DNA of 64,000 nucleotides from contig WQBJ01000002.1 in NCBI GenBank assembly GCA_013032095.1, positions 317,501 through 381,500 on the forward strand. Direction: 5' to 3'. Positions 41,118 through 50,880 of the stretch are shown here, piece after piece. Both the position numbers and the translations under genes were made by a program. The notes under the pieces are model-generated. The model was not told where the DNA came from and made no database searches. It worked only from the letters and a program-made list of their open reading frames with translations. Position 1 is the first letter of the stretch. Each line of letters opens with the position of its first letter. This DNA is from Ruegeria atlantica (GTDB lineage: Bacteria > Pseudomonadota > Alphaproteobacteria > Rhodobacterales > Rhodobacteraceae).

Positions 41118-42707
41118 ATGACCGATCTTCACCCCGTGCGCCGCGCGTTGCTTTCCGTTTCCGACAAGACCGGGCTGATCGAGCTGGGCAAGGCGCTGGC
41201 CGAGCGCGGGGTCGAACTGCTGTCGACCGGCGGCACCGCCAAGGCGCTGCGCGAGGCAGGGCTAGAGGTAAAGGATGTCAGCGAGGTCACCGGTTTCCCC
41301 GAGATGATGGACGGTCGCGTGAAAACCCTGCACCCGATGGTACATGGCGGCTTGCTGGCCCTGCGCGACAACGACACGCACGTGGCTGCGATGAATGAAC
41401 ATGGTATCGGCGCGATCGACCTGCTAGTCGTGAACCTCTATCCGTTCGAGGCCACCGTGGCCAAAGGTGCGGGTTATGACGAATGCATCGAAAACATCGA
41501 TATCGGTGGACCTGCGATGATCCGCGCGGCCTCCAAGAACCACGCCTTCGTGAACGTGGTTGTGGATGTCGAAGATTACTCCTCGCTGCTGGACCAGCTG
41601 GATGAGAACTACGGCAAGACATCCTACGGTTTCCGCCAGTGGCTGGCGCAAAAGGCTTATGCCCGGACTGCCGCCTATGACACCGCTGTGTCAAACTGGA
41701 TGGCCGACGCACTGCAACTTGACGCCCCAAAGCGCCGCGCCTTTGCCGGTGAGCTGAAACAGACCCTGCGTTATGGCGAAAACAGCCATCAGCAGGCGGC
41801 TTTTTATACGGATGGCACCAACCGTCCCGGCGTCGCGACTGCTGTGCAGCATCAGGGCAAGGAACTGAGCTACAACAACATCAACGACACGGATGCCGCG
41901 TTCGAGCTGGTGGCTGAGTTCGACCCGGCGCACGGCGCAGCCTGTGCCATCATCAAACACGCCAACCCCTGCGGTGTGGCCACGGGCGCGACCTTGTTGG
42001 ACGCCTATAAATCGGCCTTCGACTGCGACCGTACCTCGGCCTTTGGCGGCATAGTCGCGCTGAACAAGCCGCTCGACGCCAAAACCGCGCAGGAAATCAC
42101 CGGTATCTTCACCGAGGTTGTAATTGCCCCCGGCGCATCTGATGAGGCCAAGGCGATCTTTGCCGCCAAGAAAAACCTGCGTCTGTTGACGACCGAAAGC
42201 CTGCCGGATGTGACTGCCGGTGGCAAAACCGTCCGGCAAGTGGCCGGTGGCTTGCTGGTACAGGATAAGGACAACGGGTTCGTTGGCATGGATGATCTGA
42301 AAGTGGTCACCAAGAAGGCCCCAACCGATGAGCAGATGCGCGACCTTCTGTTTGCCTGGAAAGTGGCGAAGCACGTCAAGTCCAACGCTATCGTTTATGT
42401 CAAAGACGGCGCCACTGTCGGGGTGGGCGCGGGCCAGATGAGCCGTGTGGATTCGGCCTTGATCGCAGCCAAGAAAGCCGAACGTATGGCCGACGCGCTG
42501 GGTCTGCCGCAACCACTGACCATCGGCTCGGCTGTGGCTTCGGACGCGTTCTTCCCCTTCCCAGACGGACTGATGGAGGCCGCCGAGGCCGGTGCCACCT
42601 GCGTGATCCAGCCCGGCGGTTCGATGCGCGATGACGAGGTGATCGCGGCGGCAGATGAGGCAGGTCTCGCCATGGTCTTCACCGGCATGCGTCACTTCCG
42701 CCACTGA
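41118..42707 (+). CDS. purH: bifunctional AICAR transformylase/IMP cyclohydrolase
   Basis: The 529-residue enzyme has an N-terminal methylglyoxal-synthase-like IMP cyclohydrolase ([37 protein letters not shown]) and a C-terminal AICAR transformylase domain with the [13 protein letters not shown] active-site loop, [13 protein letters not shown] and [14 protein letters not shown]. It does the last two steps of purine synthesis. Its TGA overlaps the lspA ATG by one base (TGATG). It lies 22 nt after the heparinase-like gene. Confidence 0.97.
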   Translation: MTDLHPVRRALLSVSDKTGLIELGKALAERGVELLSTGGTAKALREAGLEVKDVSEVTGFPEMMDGRVKTLHPMVHGGLLALRDNDTHVAAMNEHGIGAIDLLVVNLYPFEATVAKGAGYDECIENIDIGGPAMIRAASKNHAFVNVVVDVEDYSSLLDQLDENYGKTSYGFRQWLAQKAYARTAAYDTAVSNWMADALQLDAPKRRAFAGELKQTLRYGENSHQQAAFYTDGTNRPGVATAVQHQGKELSYNNINDTDAAFELVAEFDPAHGAACAIIKHANPCGVATGATLLDAYKSAFDCDRTSAFGGIVALNKPLDAKTAQEITGIFTEVVIAPGASDEAKAIFAAKKNLRLLTTESLPDVTAGGKTVRQVAGGLLVQDKDNGFVGMDDLKVVTKKAPTDEQMRDLLFAWKVAKHVKSNAIVYVKDGATVGVGAGQMSRVDSALIAAKKAERMADALGLPQPLTIGSAVASDAFFPFPDGLMEAAEAGATCVIQPGGSMRDDEVIAAADEAGLAMVFTGMRHFRH

Positions 42708-43177
42708 TGCGCTCTCGCCTTTTACTCTGGGCCGCGCTGGCCGCGTTTTTGATCGACCAGATCAGCAAGTATCTGGTCGTCCACGTGATGCGCGTGGCCG
42801 AGGGCAATATCGACGTCCTGCCACCGCTGCTGGTGTTCAAATACGGTGAGAACCGGGGTATCAATTTCGGCTTGCTTCAGGGCAATACCGAAGCGGCCCG
42901 CTGGATTCTGATCGGCGTGTCGCTGGCAATCTCGGTTGGTGTCTTGGTCTGGCTGATGCGCGCGACCCCGTCGAAGCTGATGCTGTTCTGCGGCGGGCTG
43001 CTGATCGGTGGTGCGCTGGGCAATGTGGTGGACCGTGTTCTGTACGGCTATGTTCTGGACTTCCTCAACATGTCCTGCTGCGGCATCAACAACCCGTTCG
43101 TGTTCAATCTGGCCGATGTCTTCATCTTTGCCGGTGCTATCGGACTTGTGTTGTTCGACGGCAAAAAGGCCTCGTGA
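42707..43177 (+). CDS. lspA: prolipoprotein signal peptidase
   Basis: The 156-residue protein has four membrane segments and the LspA catalytic Asp residues in GGALGNVVDRVL and FNLADVFIFAGAIG, plus the first conserved block DQISKYLVVHVM. It cuts the signal peptide of lipoproteins just before the lipidated Cys. Start and stop couple it with purH. The next gene in the same operon is a DUF3035 lipoprotein that it would process. Confidence 0.95.
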   Translation: MRSRLLLWAALAAFLIDQISKYLVVHVMRVAEGNIDVLPPLLVFKYGENRGINFGLLQGNTEAARWILIGVSLAISVGVLVWLMRATPSKLMLFCGGLLIGGALGNVVDRVLYGYVLDFLNMSCCGINNPFVFNLADVFIFAGAIGLVLFDGKKAS

Positions 43178-43227
43178 CGCGCCGGGCGATATGCGATAAA
43201 AGCGCCTGAAACTGGTTGGAGACTCTG

Positions 43228-43746
43228 ATGCGGCTGCCGCGTTCCATACTTGCTGTGACCTTGGCCTTTGGTGTTGCCGGATGCTCGGATATCGGTCTGC
43301 GTCACCTTGAGGCACCAGGGGACGGTCCGGATGAGTTTTCGGTCATGCCGGTCAAGCCGCTAACCCAGCCGAAGGACTATTCCTTCTTGCCCGCGCCAAC
43401 GCCGGGCGGTGGGAACTTGACCGATCCGAACCCCAAGGCGGATGCTGTGGTGGCACTGGGCGGCAGTGAGGCCGCGCTGAATGCAAACACCGCCATCCCC
43501 TCGTCAGATGCAGCGCTGGTAACGGCGTCCAGCCGCTATGGCGTCCCTGCCAACACGCGGCAGGTTGTCGACACCGAGGATGCCGAATTCCGCAAAAAGC
43601 AGGGTCGTTGGACACGGCTGCGCCTGTTCAAGGTCGACCGGTATGAACAGGTCTATCAGCGTCAGGCACTGGATGCGGAGGCTCAGAACCAAGCAGCGCG
43701 GCGTGTCGGGTTGGAGACGCCATCTGCGCCTCCTGGAAATGAATAA
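43228..43746 (+). CDS. DUF3035 lipoprotein
   Basis: The 172-residue protein has a lipoprotein signal with a lipobox ending V-A-G-C (near residue 19), followed by a Pro-rich segment (VKPLTQPKDYSFLPAP) and an acidic C-terminal domain. It matches the alphaproteobacterial DUF3035 family; some annotators call such proteins BamF, a subunit of the beta-barrel assembly machine, which I treat as unproven. The ATG at 43228 follows GGAGACTC, and it lies 50 nt downstream of lspA. Confidence 0.82.
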   Translation: MRLPRSILAVTLAFGVAGCSDIGLRHLEAPGDGPDEFSVMPVKPLTQPKDYSFLPAPTPGGGNLTDPNPKADAVVALGGSEAALNANTAIPSSDAALVTASSRYGVPANTRQVVDTEDAEFRKKQGRWTRLRLFKVDRYEQVYQRQALDAEAQNQAARRVGLETPSAPPGNE

Positions 43747-43828
43747 ATCTTAACTTTCCGTCATCGGCCTTGAACCTGCGTCATACCACCGTAGTTTGAA
43801 CACCATCAAATGAAACGGAGGATGCCCC

Positions 43829-45169
43829 ATGGTTCGGGCCTTGGCACTGTCTGCCGCCCTGTTCGCTGCCACCCCTTTGATGGCCAAAGAAGGGCATGAG
43901 GCGGTCACAACCTTTACGTTGGACAACGGCATGGACGTCGTCGTGATAGAGGATCACCGAGCGCCAGTCGTGCAGCACATGGTTTGGTACCGCGCCGGAT
44001 CGGCGGATGAACCTGTCGGATCATCCGGCGTGGCGCATTTCCTGGAACATCTGCTGTTCAAAGGCACCGATACACTGGCGCCCGGCGAGTTTTCCGCCAC
44101 CGTCGCGGCCAATGGCGGCAACGACAATGCATTCACCTCGTACGACTACACCGCCTATTTTCAGCGTGTCGCTGCCGACCGCCTGGAACTGATGATGCGG
44201 ATGGAGGCGGACCGGATGCGCAACATCCGCTTGTCTGAAGAGGATATCGTCACCGAGCGCGACGTAATTCTTGAAGAACGCAACCAGCGCACTGAAAACA
44301 GCCCGAGGGCCTTGTTTGGTGAGCAGATGAGCGCGGCGCAGTACCTCAACCATCGCTACGGCGTGCCCATAATTGGTTGGCGGCATGAGATGGAGACGCT
44401 GGACATGGACGACGCGTTGTCCTTCTACCAAACCCATTACGCGCCTAATAACGCAATTCTGGTTGTCACCGGCGATGTCGAACCTGATGCGGTCAAGGCG
44501 CTGGCCGAACAGTACTACGGTGTCATCCCTGCCAATCCGGACCTGCCCGAACGGGTGCGATCGCAAGAGCCACCGCAGACCGCCGAACGTCGACTCACCT
44601 ATAAAGACGCACGTGTGTCGCAGCCCTATGTCCAGCGCAGCTATCTGGCGCCCGAACGCGATCCGGGCGAGCAGCAAAAAGCTGCGGCCTTGTTTCTGCT
44701 GGCCGAGTTGCTGGGTGGCAGCACCACATCTTACTTGAACGAAAAGCTACAGTTCGAGCAGCAAATGGTCGTTTACGCTGGGGCGTTCTACCGCGGTGTC
44801 TCTTTGGACGATACAACCTTTGATCTGCTGGTCGTTCCAGCACAGGGTGTGTCCCTGCAAGAGGCCGAGGACGCAATGGATCAGGCCGTTGCCGATTTCA
44901 TTGCCGAGGGTGTGAACGAGGAAGACTTGGACCGGATCAAGATGCAACTTCGTGCCGCGCAAACCTATGCCCGCGACAATGTGGACGGGATTGGCAACCG
45001 CTACGGCCGCGCCCTGACCAGCGGTCTGACGGTCGAGGATGTGCAGGCTTGGCCTGATTTCCTGCAGGCTGTGACGGGCGAGGAAATCATCGCCGCTGCC
45101 CGTGAGGTTCTGCAACCTGAAGCATCCGTGACCGGCTGGCTGATGAAAGACGATGAGGTGACGCAATGA
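43829..45169 (+). CDS. M16 family zinc protease (catalytic subunit)
   Basis: The 446-residue protein has a signal peptide (residues 1-18) and the zinc motif H-F-L-E-H (VAHFLEHLLFKGT) followed 75 residues later by a Glu (EEDIVTERDVILEER), the inverted HxxEH site of pitrilysin-type proteases. It should act in the periplasm on peptides or misfolded proteins. An AACGGAGGATGCCCC ribosome site precedes the ATG. Its stop overlaps the start of the second M16 gene (ATGA), its likely inactive partner. Confidence 0.92.
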   Translation: MVRALALSAALFAATPLMAKEGHEAVTTFTLDNGMDVVVIEDHRAPVVQHMVWYRAGSADEPVGSSGVAHFLEHLLFKGTDTLAPGEFSATVAANGGNDNAFTSYDYTAYFQRVAADRLELMMRMEADRMRNIRLSEEDIVTERDVILEERNQRTENSPRALFGEQMSAAQYLNHRYGVPIIGWRHEMETLDMDDALSFYQTHYAPNNAILVVTGDVEPDAVKALAEQYYGVIPANPDLPERVRSQEPPQTAERRLTYKDARVSQPYVQRSYLAPERDPGEQQKAAALFLLAELLGGSTTSYLNEKLQFEQQMVVYAGAFYRGVSLDDTTFDLLVVPAQGVSLQEAEDAMDQAVADFIAEGVNEEDLDRIKMQLRAAQTYARDNVDGIGNRYGRALTSGLTVEDVQAWPDFLQAVTGEEIIAAAREVLQPEASVTGWLMKDDEVTQ

Positions 45170-46476
45170 AACGCATCTTCGCAACCCTGATCGCCGTCGT
45201 TTTCGCGCTGCCCGCCTGGGCCGAGATTGAGATAGAAGAGGTCACCTCGCCCGGTGGTATCACCGCCTGGCTGGTCGAGGACCATTCGATCCCCTTCACC
45301 GCGTTGGAGCTGCGCTTTCGTGGCGGTACCACGCTGGACGAGCCTGGCAAGCGCGGGGCTGTCTATCTGATGAGCGGCCTTATCGAAGAAGGCGCAGGTG
45401 ATATGGACGCCCGGACCTATGCGCGCGAACTTGAATCTCTGGCGGCATCGTTTCGCTATGATGCGTCGGACGACTCGGTGACTGTCTCGGCCCAGTTCCT
45501 GACGGAAAACCGCGACGAGGTGATCGACCTGCTGCGCACAACGATCCACGAGCCTCGGTTCGACGAGGACGCTGTCGAGCGGGTGAAGGCGCAGATTGTG
45601 TCTGGTCTTCGGTCGGACCAGACCGATCCCAACGACATCGCCGGACGCAACTTCGCTAAGATGGCTTATGGCGATCACCCCTATGGCACCGAAGGCAAGG
45701 GTACGATCGAAAGTGTCAGCGCGCTGACGCGTGATGATGTGGTCACTGCCTATGACAATGTGTTCGCCAAGGACCGGCTTTATGTCGGTGCCGTGGGTGA
45801 TATTACGGCCGAGGAACTCGGTGCGTTGCTGGACAAGTTGCTGGCCGACCTGCCTGAAACCGGCAAACTCATTCCGGATCGAGCCGACGTGAACATCCCC
45901 GGCGGTATCAGCGTGGTCGAATTTGACACGCCACAATCCGTGGCCCTGTTCGGCCATGCTGGTATCGACCGTGACGATCCCGATTTCTTTGCCGCATTTA
46001 TCCTGAACCACATCCTTGGCGGCGGCGGGTTCGAGAGTCGTCTGATGCAGGAAGTGCGTGAAAAGCGCGGCCTGACTTATGGAGTGGCAACCTATCTGGT
46101 GCCCAAGGATTTGGCTTCGGTCTACTTGGGGTCGGTGTCCTCGGCCAATGATCGCATTGCTGAAACGGTTGAGGTAATCCGCGAGGAATGGGCTCGGGCT
46201 GCGGCAGAGGGCGTGACGCAGAAGGAACTGGACGACGCCAAAACCTACCTGACCGGAGCCTACCCACTGCGGTTTGACGGCAATGGCCGGATTGCCGGTA
46301 TCATGGTGGGCATGCAGATGGAGGATCTGCCCATCGACTATATCGCCACCCGCAATGACAAGGTGAACGCGGTGACCTTGGATGAGGTCAACCGCGTGGC
46401 CAGCGAATTGCTGGACCCTGAAAGCCTGCATTTTACCGTCGTTGGCAAACCCGAGGGGTTGGAAACCACAAACTGA
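45166..46476 (+). CDS. M16 family protein without HxxEH (partner subunit)
   Basis: The 436-residue protein has a signal peptide (ALPAWAEIEI) and the M16 fold, but in place of HxxEH it reads YLMSGLIEEGAGD, so the zinc ligands are lost. The C-terminal part has QEVREKRGLTYGVATYL, a substrate-binding segment of M16 partners. In mitochondrial processing peptidase and other M16 pairs, the inactive subunit binds substrates. The overlap of its ATG with the first gene's stop supports a heterodimer. Confidence 0.9.
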   Translation: MKRIFATLIAVVFALPAWAEIEIEEVTSPGGITAWLVEDHSIPFTALELRFRGGTTLDEPGKRGAVYLMSGLIEEGAGDMDARTYARELESLAASFRYDASDDSVTVSAQFLTENRDEVIDLLRTTIHEPRFDEDAVERVKAQIVSGLRSDQTDPNDIAGRNFAKMAYGDHPYGTEGKGTIESVSALTRDDVVTAYDNVFAKDRLYVGAVGDITAEELGALLDKLLADLPETGKLIPDRADVNIPGGISVVEFDTPQSVALFGHAGIDRDDPDFFAAFILNHILGGGGFESRLMQEVREKRGLTYGVATYLVPKDLASVYLGSVSSANDRIAETVEVIREEWARAAAEGVTQKELDDAKTYLTGAYPLRFDGNGRIAGIMVGMQMEDLPIDYIATRNDKVNAVTLDEVNRVASELLDPESLHFTVVGKPEGLETTN

Positions 46477-46498
46477 TGAAACGGGGCTGAGCGGATGC

Positions 46499-47314
46499 TC
46501 AGCCCTTTGTTCCGGCCGCGCTACGCAGCATCTGCCCCATCATCTGCCCGAACTTGCCGGACCCACGCTGATAGAGCGCGCCATCCACAGACAGAACCGT
46601 GCCGCTGATATAGCTGGCCATATCGGAGCTGAGGAACAGGCAGGCGTTGGCCACATCCTGCGTGTTGCCCCAGCGGCCTAGTGGCACATCACGGCGCAGT
46701 TCTTCATGGGCGTTTTCCGTCGGTGCTAAACGCCGTGCGCCTTCGGTGCCTTCGATGAAACCCGGCACGACCGAGTTCACTCGAATGCCCTCAACGCCCC
46801 ATTCCATCGACAGCGTTCGGGTGATCTGATCGACGCCCGCCTTGGCAGCGCAGACATGAGCTTGACCTTCGTAGGGCAGAAACGCCTGCGGGGCCGAGAT
46901 GTTGATGATGCTGGCACCTGGGCGTTTCAGATAGGGGTAAGCCCCCTTCATCACGTGGACAGTGCCCATCAGGTCGATATCTACCACCGTCTTGAACGCG
47001 TTGACGGACATCTCTGCCGTTAGTGCTGGGAAGTTGCCCGCCGCGCCCGAGACCAGAACATCGAAATCACCCAAAGTTTCATGGAACTCCTTGAGGCCGT
47101 CGGCCACGGCTTGCGCGTCGCGCACGTCAAACGCTGCGCCAATCACTTCGGCTGCGCCAAGGTCTTTCAGCGCGGCGACGGTGTCATCCACCTTCTCTTG
47201 CGACCGGCTGGCAACGGCCAGCTTTGCCCCCGAGGCCGCAAAGGCCTCGGCAATGCCGCGATTGATACCGCTGGTTCCGCCAATGACGATGACGGTTTTA
47301 CCTGAAAAATCCAT
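46499..47314 (-). CDS. SDR family reductase, 2,4-dienoyl-CoA reductase-like
   Basis: The 271-residue protein has the SDR cofactor loop VIVIGGTSGINRGIAEA and the SGAAGNFPALTAE segment typical of peroxisomal dienoyl-CoA reductase-like SDRs. The catalytic area reads ISAPQAFLPYEGQAHVCAAKAGV, with S-x3-K geometry and no Tyr before Lys, as in DECR-type enzymes. It may reduce an enoyl- or dienoyl-CoA; fadH in the same window does similar work by another fold. It is the last gene of a minus-strand set with ALDH16 and deoC, 24 nt downstream of the ALDH16 gene. Confidence 0.85.
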   Translation of the reverse strand: MDFSGKTVIVIGGTSGINRGIAEAFAASGAKLAVASRSQEKVDDTVAALKDLGAAEVIGAAFDVRDAQAVADGLKEFHETLGDFDVLVSGAAGNFPALTAEMSVNAFKTVVDIDLMGTVHVMKGAYPYLKRPGASIINISAPQAFLPYEGQAHVCAAKAGVDQITRTLSMEWGVEGIRVNSVVPGFIEGTEGARRLAPTENAHEELRRDVPLGRWGNTQDVANACLFLSSDMASYISGTVLSVDGALYQRGSGKFGQMMGQMLRSAAGTKG

Positions 47315-47338
47315 TTAGGCCTCCCTTGGAGGGGAGCC

Positions 47339-49672
47339 CTACTCGCCGTAGGGCACCCAGATGTTCTTGATCTCGGTCGAAGCCTGAAGGAAGCGGCGGG
47401 AATGGTCCATGCCCCAATCAAATGCCGTCGCGTTATTGACCCAGGTCCGTTTCAGGTTCCCGGCCGAAACGACCTCGATCTCTTTCGACAGGTCGGTGGA
47501 CGAGAACGACCAGACCGCATCGACGTTCAGGTGGGAGGCTAGAGGTTTTGCCAGTTCCGCGTGGATGCCGGTCAGGATGTTGACCACACCTGCGGGTACG
47601 TCCGAGGTTTCAAGGATCTGGTAGAAATCGGTCGCCGCCAGCGGATAAGGCTCCGAGGCCACCAGAACCGTCCGGTTGCCCATCGCAATCGCCGGCGCCA
47701 TCGCTGACACAAGACCCAGCAGAGGTGCTTCGTCGGCACACAGAGCGCCGATGACACCCACGGACTCCTTCATGGCAATCGCTACGCCACGGATCGGAAC
47801 ACCATGCACCTGACCGTCATACTTGTCGGCCCAGGCAGCAGCGGTGAACAGGCGCTGGATCGAGGCTTCTACCTCCTTCGCGCCGTCTTTCTTGCCGGTC
47901 ATAGCGTCGATACGCGCGGCGAATTCACCAGCACGGGCCGACAGGTTCTCACCGACGTAGTACAAGATCTGCGCGCGCAGGTGGCCGGTGGTCTTGGACC
48001 AGCCCTTGGCGCCCGCCGCAGCCTCAACCGCGTTGCGCACGTCCTTGCGGTTGGCAAGACCCACATGGCCCAGCAGACCGGACTTACCCCAGACGGGTTT
48101 TGAATAGCCGCCATCGGGCCGCGCTTGCTTGCCGCCGACATACATCTTGGCGGTGCGGTCGATGGGATCGACCGGGGCACCTTCGCCCATGATCGCTTCA
48201 ACCTTAGCCAGCGGCTTGGCCTTGCCTTTGGGTTTGGTGTACGCCGCCAGGCCTTCCCAGCCGCCTTCGCGACCGAAGCCGCTTTCGCGCACACCACCGA
48301 AACCAGCAGCGGCGTCGAACAGGTTGGTGGCATTCACCCAGACCACGCCCGCAACCAGCTTGGGTGCGATGTCTAATGCGAGGTTCACGTTCTCGGTCCA
48401 CACAGTCGCGGCCAGCCCGTAGCGGGTGTTGTTGGCCAGTTCGACCGCCTCTTCCGGCGTGCGGAAGGTGGACGACACCAACACCGGGCCAAAGATCTCT
48501 TCCTGCATCAGCGGGTCAGAGGTTTCGAGGCCCGAGATCAGCGTTGGGGGGTAGTAGCATCCATTCGCGGGCAACTCGCATGCGGCCTGATACACGCGTC
48601 CTGCCGTGTTGCTTTCGACCAGCCCCTTGATGGTCTGCAGCTGAACAGGGTCCACAACTGCGCCCACATCGATGCATTTGTCCAGCGGATCACCAATGCG
48701 CAGCTTGTCCATCCGCGCGCGCAGTTTGTCGTGGAAGCGGTCGGCAATGCCTTCCTGCACCAACAGACGCGAGCCCGCACAGCAGACCTGACCCTGGTTG
48801 AACCAGATCGCGTCGACCAGACCTTCGATCGCTGAGTCGATATCGGCGTCTTCAAAGACGATATAGGCGGACTTGCCGCCCAGCTCCAACGTCAGTTCCT
48901 TACCCGAACCAGCGGTCGCTTCGCGGATACGCCGCCCCACAATGGTCGAGCCGGTAAAGGCGATTTTGTCCACGTCCGCGGCCACAATCATCTCACCCAC
49001 CGCGCCGTCACCGGTGACGATGTTGACCACGCCCTTCGGCAGTCCGGCCTGCGAGCAGATGTCAGCGAACAGCAGCGCGGTCAGCGAGGTGTATTCGGCC
49101 GGTTTCAGAACCACCGTGTTGCCCATCGCGATCGCAGGCGCGACTTTCCACGCAAGCATCAACAACGGGAAGTTCCACGGAATGATCTGCCCGCACACGC
49201 CCAACGCCTCGGCGTCTGGCAGTTCGCTTTCCATCAGCTGCGCCATGCCCGCGTGGTAGTAGAAGTGCCGCTGGACCAGCGGGATGTCGATGTCGCGCGA
49301 TTCACGGATCGGCTTGCCGTTGTCCAGGCTCTCTAGCACCGCAAACAGGCGCGAGTGCTTCTGCAACAGCCGCGCGATGGCATAGAGGTACCGTGCGCGC
49401 CCCGCGCCGCCCAGTTTCTCCCATTTCGGCTGCGCCTTGCGCGCGGCAGCAACGGCGGCATCCACGTCAGCCTGTTTCGCCTGTGTCAGCTTGGCCAGAA
49501 CCTCTCCGGTCGCCGGGTTGCGGCTTTCGAACCCCTTTCCAGGTTTGGTGAAGGCACCGTCGATATAGTGGCCGAACTTGTCGCCCTGATCGACCAGCCA
49601 GGCCAGAGCCTCGGCAGCGCTTTCGGGGGCGGGGCCGTAATCCATGGTTTCGAAAATCTCTTTGACTGTCAT
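47339..49672 (-). CDS. double-domain aldehyde dehydrogenase, ALDH16 family
   Basis: The 777-residue protein has a complete ALDH in its first ~490 residues (LELGGKSAYIVFEDADIDSA with the Glu; FNQGQVCCAGSRLL with the catalytic Cys) and a second ALDH-like domain afterwards (VGVIGALCADEAPLLGLVSA, AIAMGNRTVLV, FSSTDLSKEIEVV) that lacks the catalytic Cys motif. This is the arrangement of ALDH16, a family with a known Rhodobacteraceae (Loktanella) member. Beside deoC, oxidation of acetaldehyde or another aldehyde from deoxyribose is plausible. It lies 12 nt after deoC. Confidence 0.88.
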   Translation of the reverse strand: MTVKEIFETMDYGPAPESAAEALAWLVDQGDKFGHYIDGAFTKPGKGFESRNPATGEVLAKLTQAKQADVDAAVAAARKAQPKWEKLGGAGRARYLYAIARLLQKHSRLFAVLESLDNGKPIRESRDIDIPLVQRHFYYHAGMAQLMESELPDAEALGVCGQIIPWNFPLLMLAWKVAPAIAMGNTVVLKPAEYTSLTALLFADICSQAGLPKGVVNIVTGDGAVGEMIVAADVDKIAFTGSTIVGRRIREATAGSGKELTLELGGKSAYIVFEDADIDSAIEGLVDAIWFNQGQVCCAGSRLLVQEGIADRFHDKLRARMDKLRIGDPLDKCIDVGAVVDPVQLQTIKGLVESNTAGRVYQAACELPANGCYYPPTLISGLETSDPLMQEEIFGPVLVSSTFRTPEEAVELANNTRYGLAATVWTENVNLALDIAPKLVAGVVWVNATNLFDAAAGFGGVRESGFGREGGWEGLAAYTKPKGKAKPLAKVEAIMGEGAPVDPIDRTAKMYVGGKQARPDGGYSKPVWGKSGLLGHVGLANRKDVRNAVEAAAGAKGWSKTTGHLRAQILYYVGENLSARAGEFAARIDAMTGKKDGAKEVEASIQRLFTAAAWADKYDGQVHGVPIRGVAIAMKESVGVIGALCADEAPLLGLVSAMAPAIAMGNRTVLVASEPYPLAATDFYQILETSDVPAGVVNILTGIHAELAKPLASHLNVDAVWSFSSTDLSKEIEVVSAGNLKRTWVNNATAFDWGMDHSRRFLQASTEIKNIWVPYGE

Positions 49673-49683
49673 TGTTCTTGTCC

Positions 49684-50682
49684 TCAGCCCATGGAGTGAC
49701 GATAGCCAGCCGAGTAGGACCCGGTGACATAGTGTTCCAACTGCCGTTCGATATCGCCCAGCAACGACGACGCGCCAAAGCGGAACAGGTCCGGTTCCAA
49801 CCAGCGGTCGCCCAGTTCGTCCTTGATCAGCGACAGGTAGACCAGCGCGTCCTTGGCTTTCGAGATGCCACCAGCAGGTTTGTACCCGACCCGGTACCCG
49901 GTACGGTCATAGTAGTCGCGGATCGCGCGGATCATCACCAGTGACACGGGCAGGGTGGCGTTGACGCTTTCCTTACCGGTCGAGGTCTTGATGAAATCTG
50001 CCCCGGCCATCAGGCAGACCAGAGAGGCGCGCGCGACGTTGCGCAGGCTGCCCAGCTCTCCGGTGGCGAGGATGGCTTTGACATGCGCATCGCCACAGGC
50101 CACGCGGAAGGCCTTCATCTCTTCATACAATGCCTGCCAGTCGCCTGACAGGACGTGACGGCGCGAGATGACGATGTCGATCTCTTCGGCCCCGGCCTTC
50201 ACGCTTTCTTCGATCTCGGCAACGCGCAAGTAGAACGGAGACAGGCCAGCGGGGAAGCCGGTTGAAACGGCAGCCACCGGAATGCCGGTGCCTTTCAGAG
50301 CCTCAACCGCTGTTTCAATCATGTCGTGATAAACACAGACCGCTCCTGTCGTAATTGGCGGCATGTCCAATGTCTGCAGAACCGAAGGTGCCACGGGTTG
50401 TCTGGCTTTGGCGCACAGGCGGCGCACACGGCCGACGGTGTCATCACCCGACAGGGTGGTCAGGTCGATCATGGTGATCGCCTTCAGCAGCCACGCGGCC
50501 TGATAATCCTTTTTCACCGACCGCCGACCGGGCAGGGTCGCGGCGCGGCGCTCGATGGCCGAGGTGTTGGCTTGCACGGCGCGCACCCAGTCCAGATCCA
50601 GATCCATGCCGGGGTTTCTGGGCTCGGTCACTTGCGGCAGATGCGCTGTGCGCACGGGGCTTTCTGAGCTCTGCGTATCCAT
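49684..50682 (-). CDS. deoC: deoxyribose-phosphate aldolase
   Basis: The 332-residue protein is a long-form DERA: MIDLTTLSGDDT near the start, the Schiff-base Lys in FIKTSTGKES and the proton-relay Lys in GYKPAGGIS. It splits 2-deoxyribose 5-phosphate to acetaldehyde and glyceraldehyde 3-phosphate. With ALDH16 downstream, the acetaldehyde could go to acetate. The ATG at 50680-50682 lies 7 nt from AAAGGA; a GTG two codons earlier is less well placed. It is divergent from sitA. Confidence 0.93.
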   Translation of the reverse strand: MDTQSSESPVRTAHLPQVTEPRNPGMDLDLDWVRAVQANTSAIERRAATLPGRRSVKKDYQAAWLLKAITMIDLTTLSGDDTVGRVRRLCAKARQPVAPSVLQTLDMPPITTGAVCVYHDMIETAVEALKGTGIPVAAVSTGFPAGLSPFYLRVAEIEESVKAGAEEIDIVISRRHVLSGDWQALYEEMKAFRVACGDAHVKAILATGELGSLRNVARASLVCLMAGADFIKTSTGKESVNATLPVSLVMIRAIRDYYDRTGYRVGYKPAGGISKAKDALVYLSLIKDELGDRWLEPDLFRFGASSLLGDIERQLEHYVTGSYSAGYRHSMG

Positions 50683-50797
50683 CTTCACATCCTTTGGGAG
50701 GTTTGCGCCAAATTCGCACGGGTGGCGCGCAATTGGAAGGCATAGCGCGGGATGTTGGGGTTATTTTTTGACCAAATGGACAAATTAGGCGTTTTCT

Positions 50798-50843
50798 TGC
50801 GAATAATTCTCAATAGCATTGACTTACTTGCGAATGGTTCGCA
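50798..50843. promoter_or_regulatory. Fur/Mur-like operator pair upstream of sitABCD
   Basis: A perfect palindrome, TGCGAA-TGG-TTCGCA (50829-50843), and an AT-rich element with GAAT-A-ATTC (50801-50809) lie 38 to 83 nt before the sitA ATG. Both share the 9-base direct repeat CTTGCGAAT (50796 and 50827). Such paired sites suit the Mn-responsive Fur-family protein Mur found in alphaproteobacteria; the binding protein is inferred. Confidence 0.6.
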
Positions 50844-50880
50844 TATTCATTCGGAATTAGTCATCAGATCGGGGTCAGAC

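Noticed and set aside
45001-46431. 476-codon frame opposite the M16 genes
   Set aside because: Antisense to two supported protease genes; no domain.
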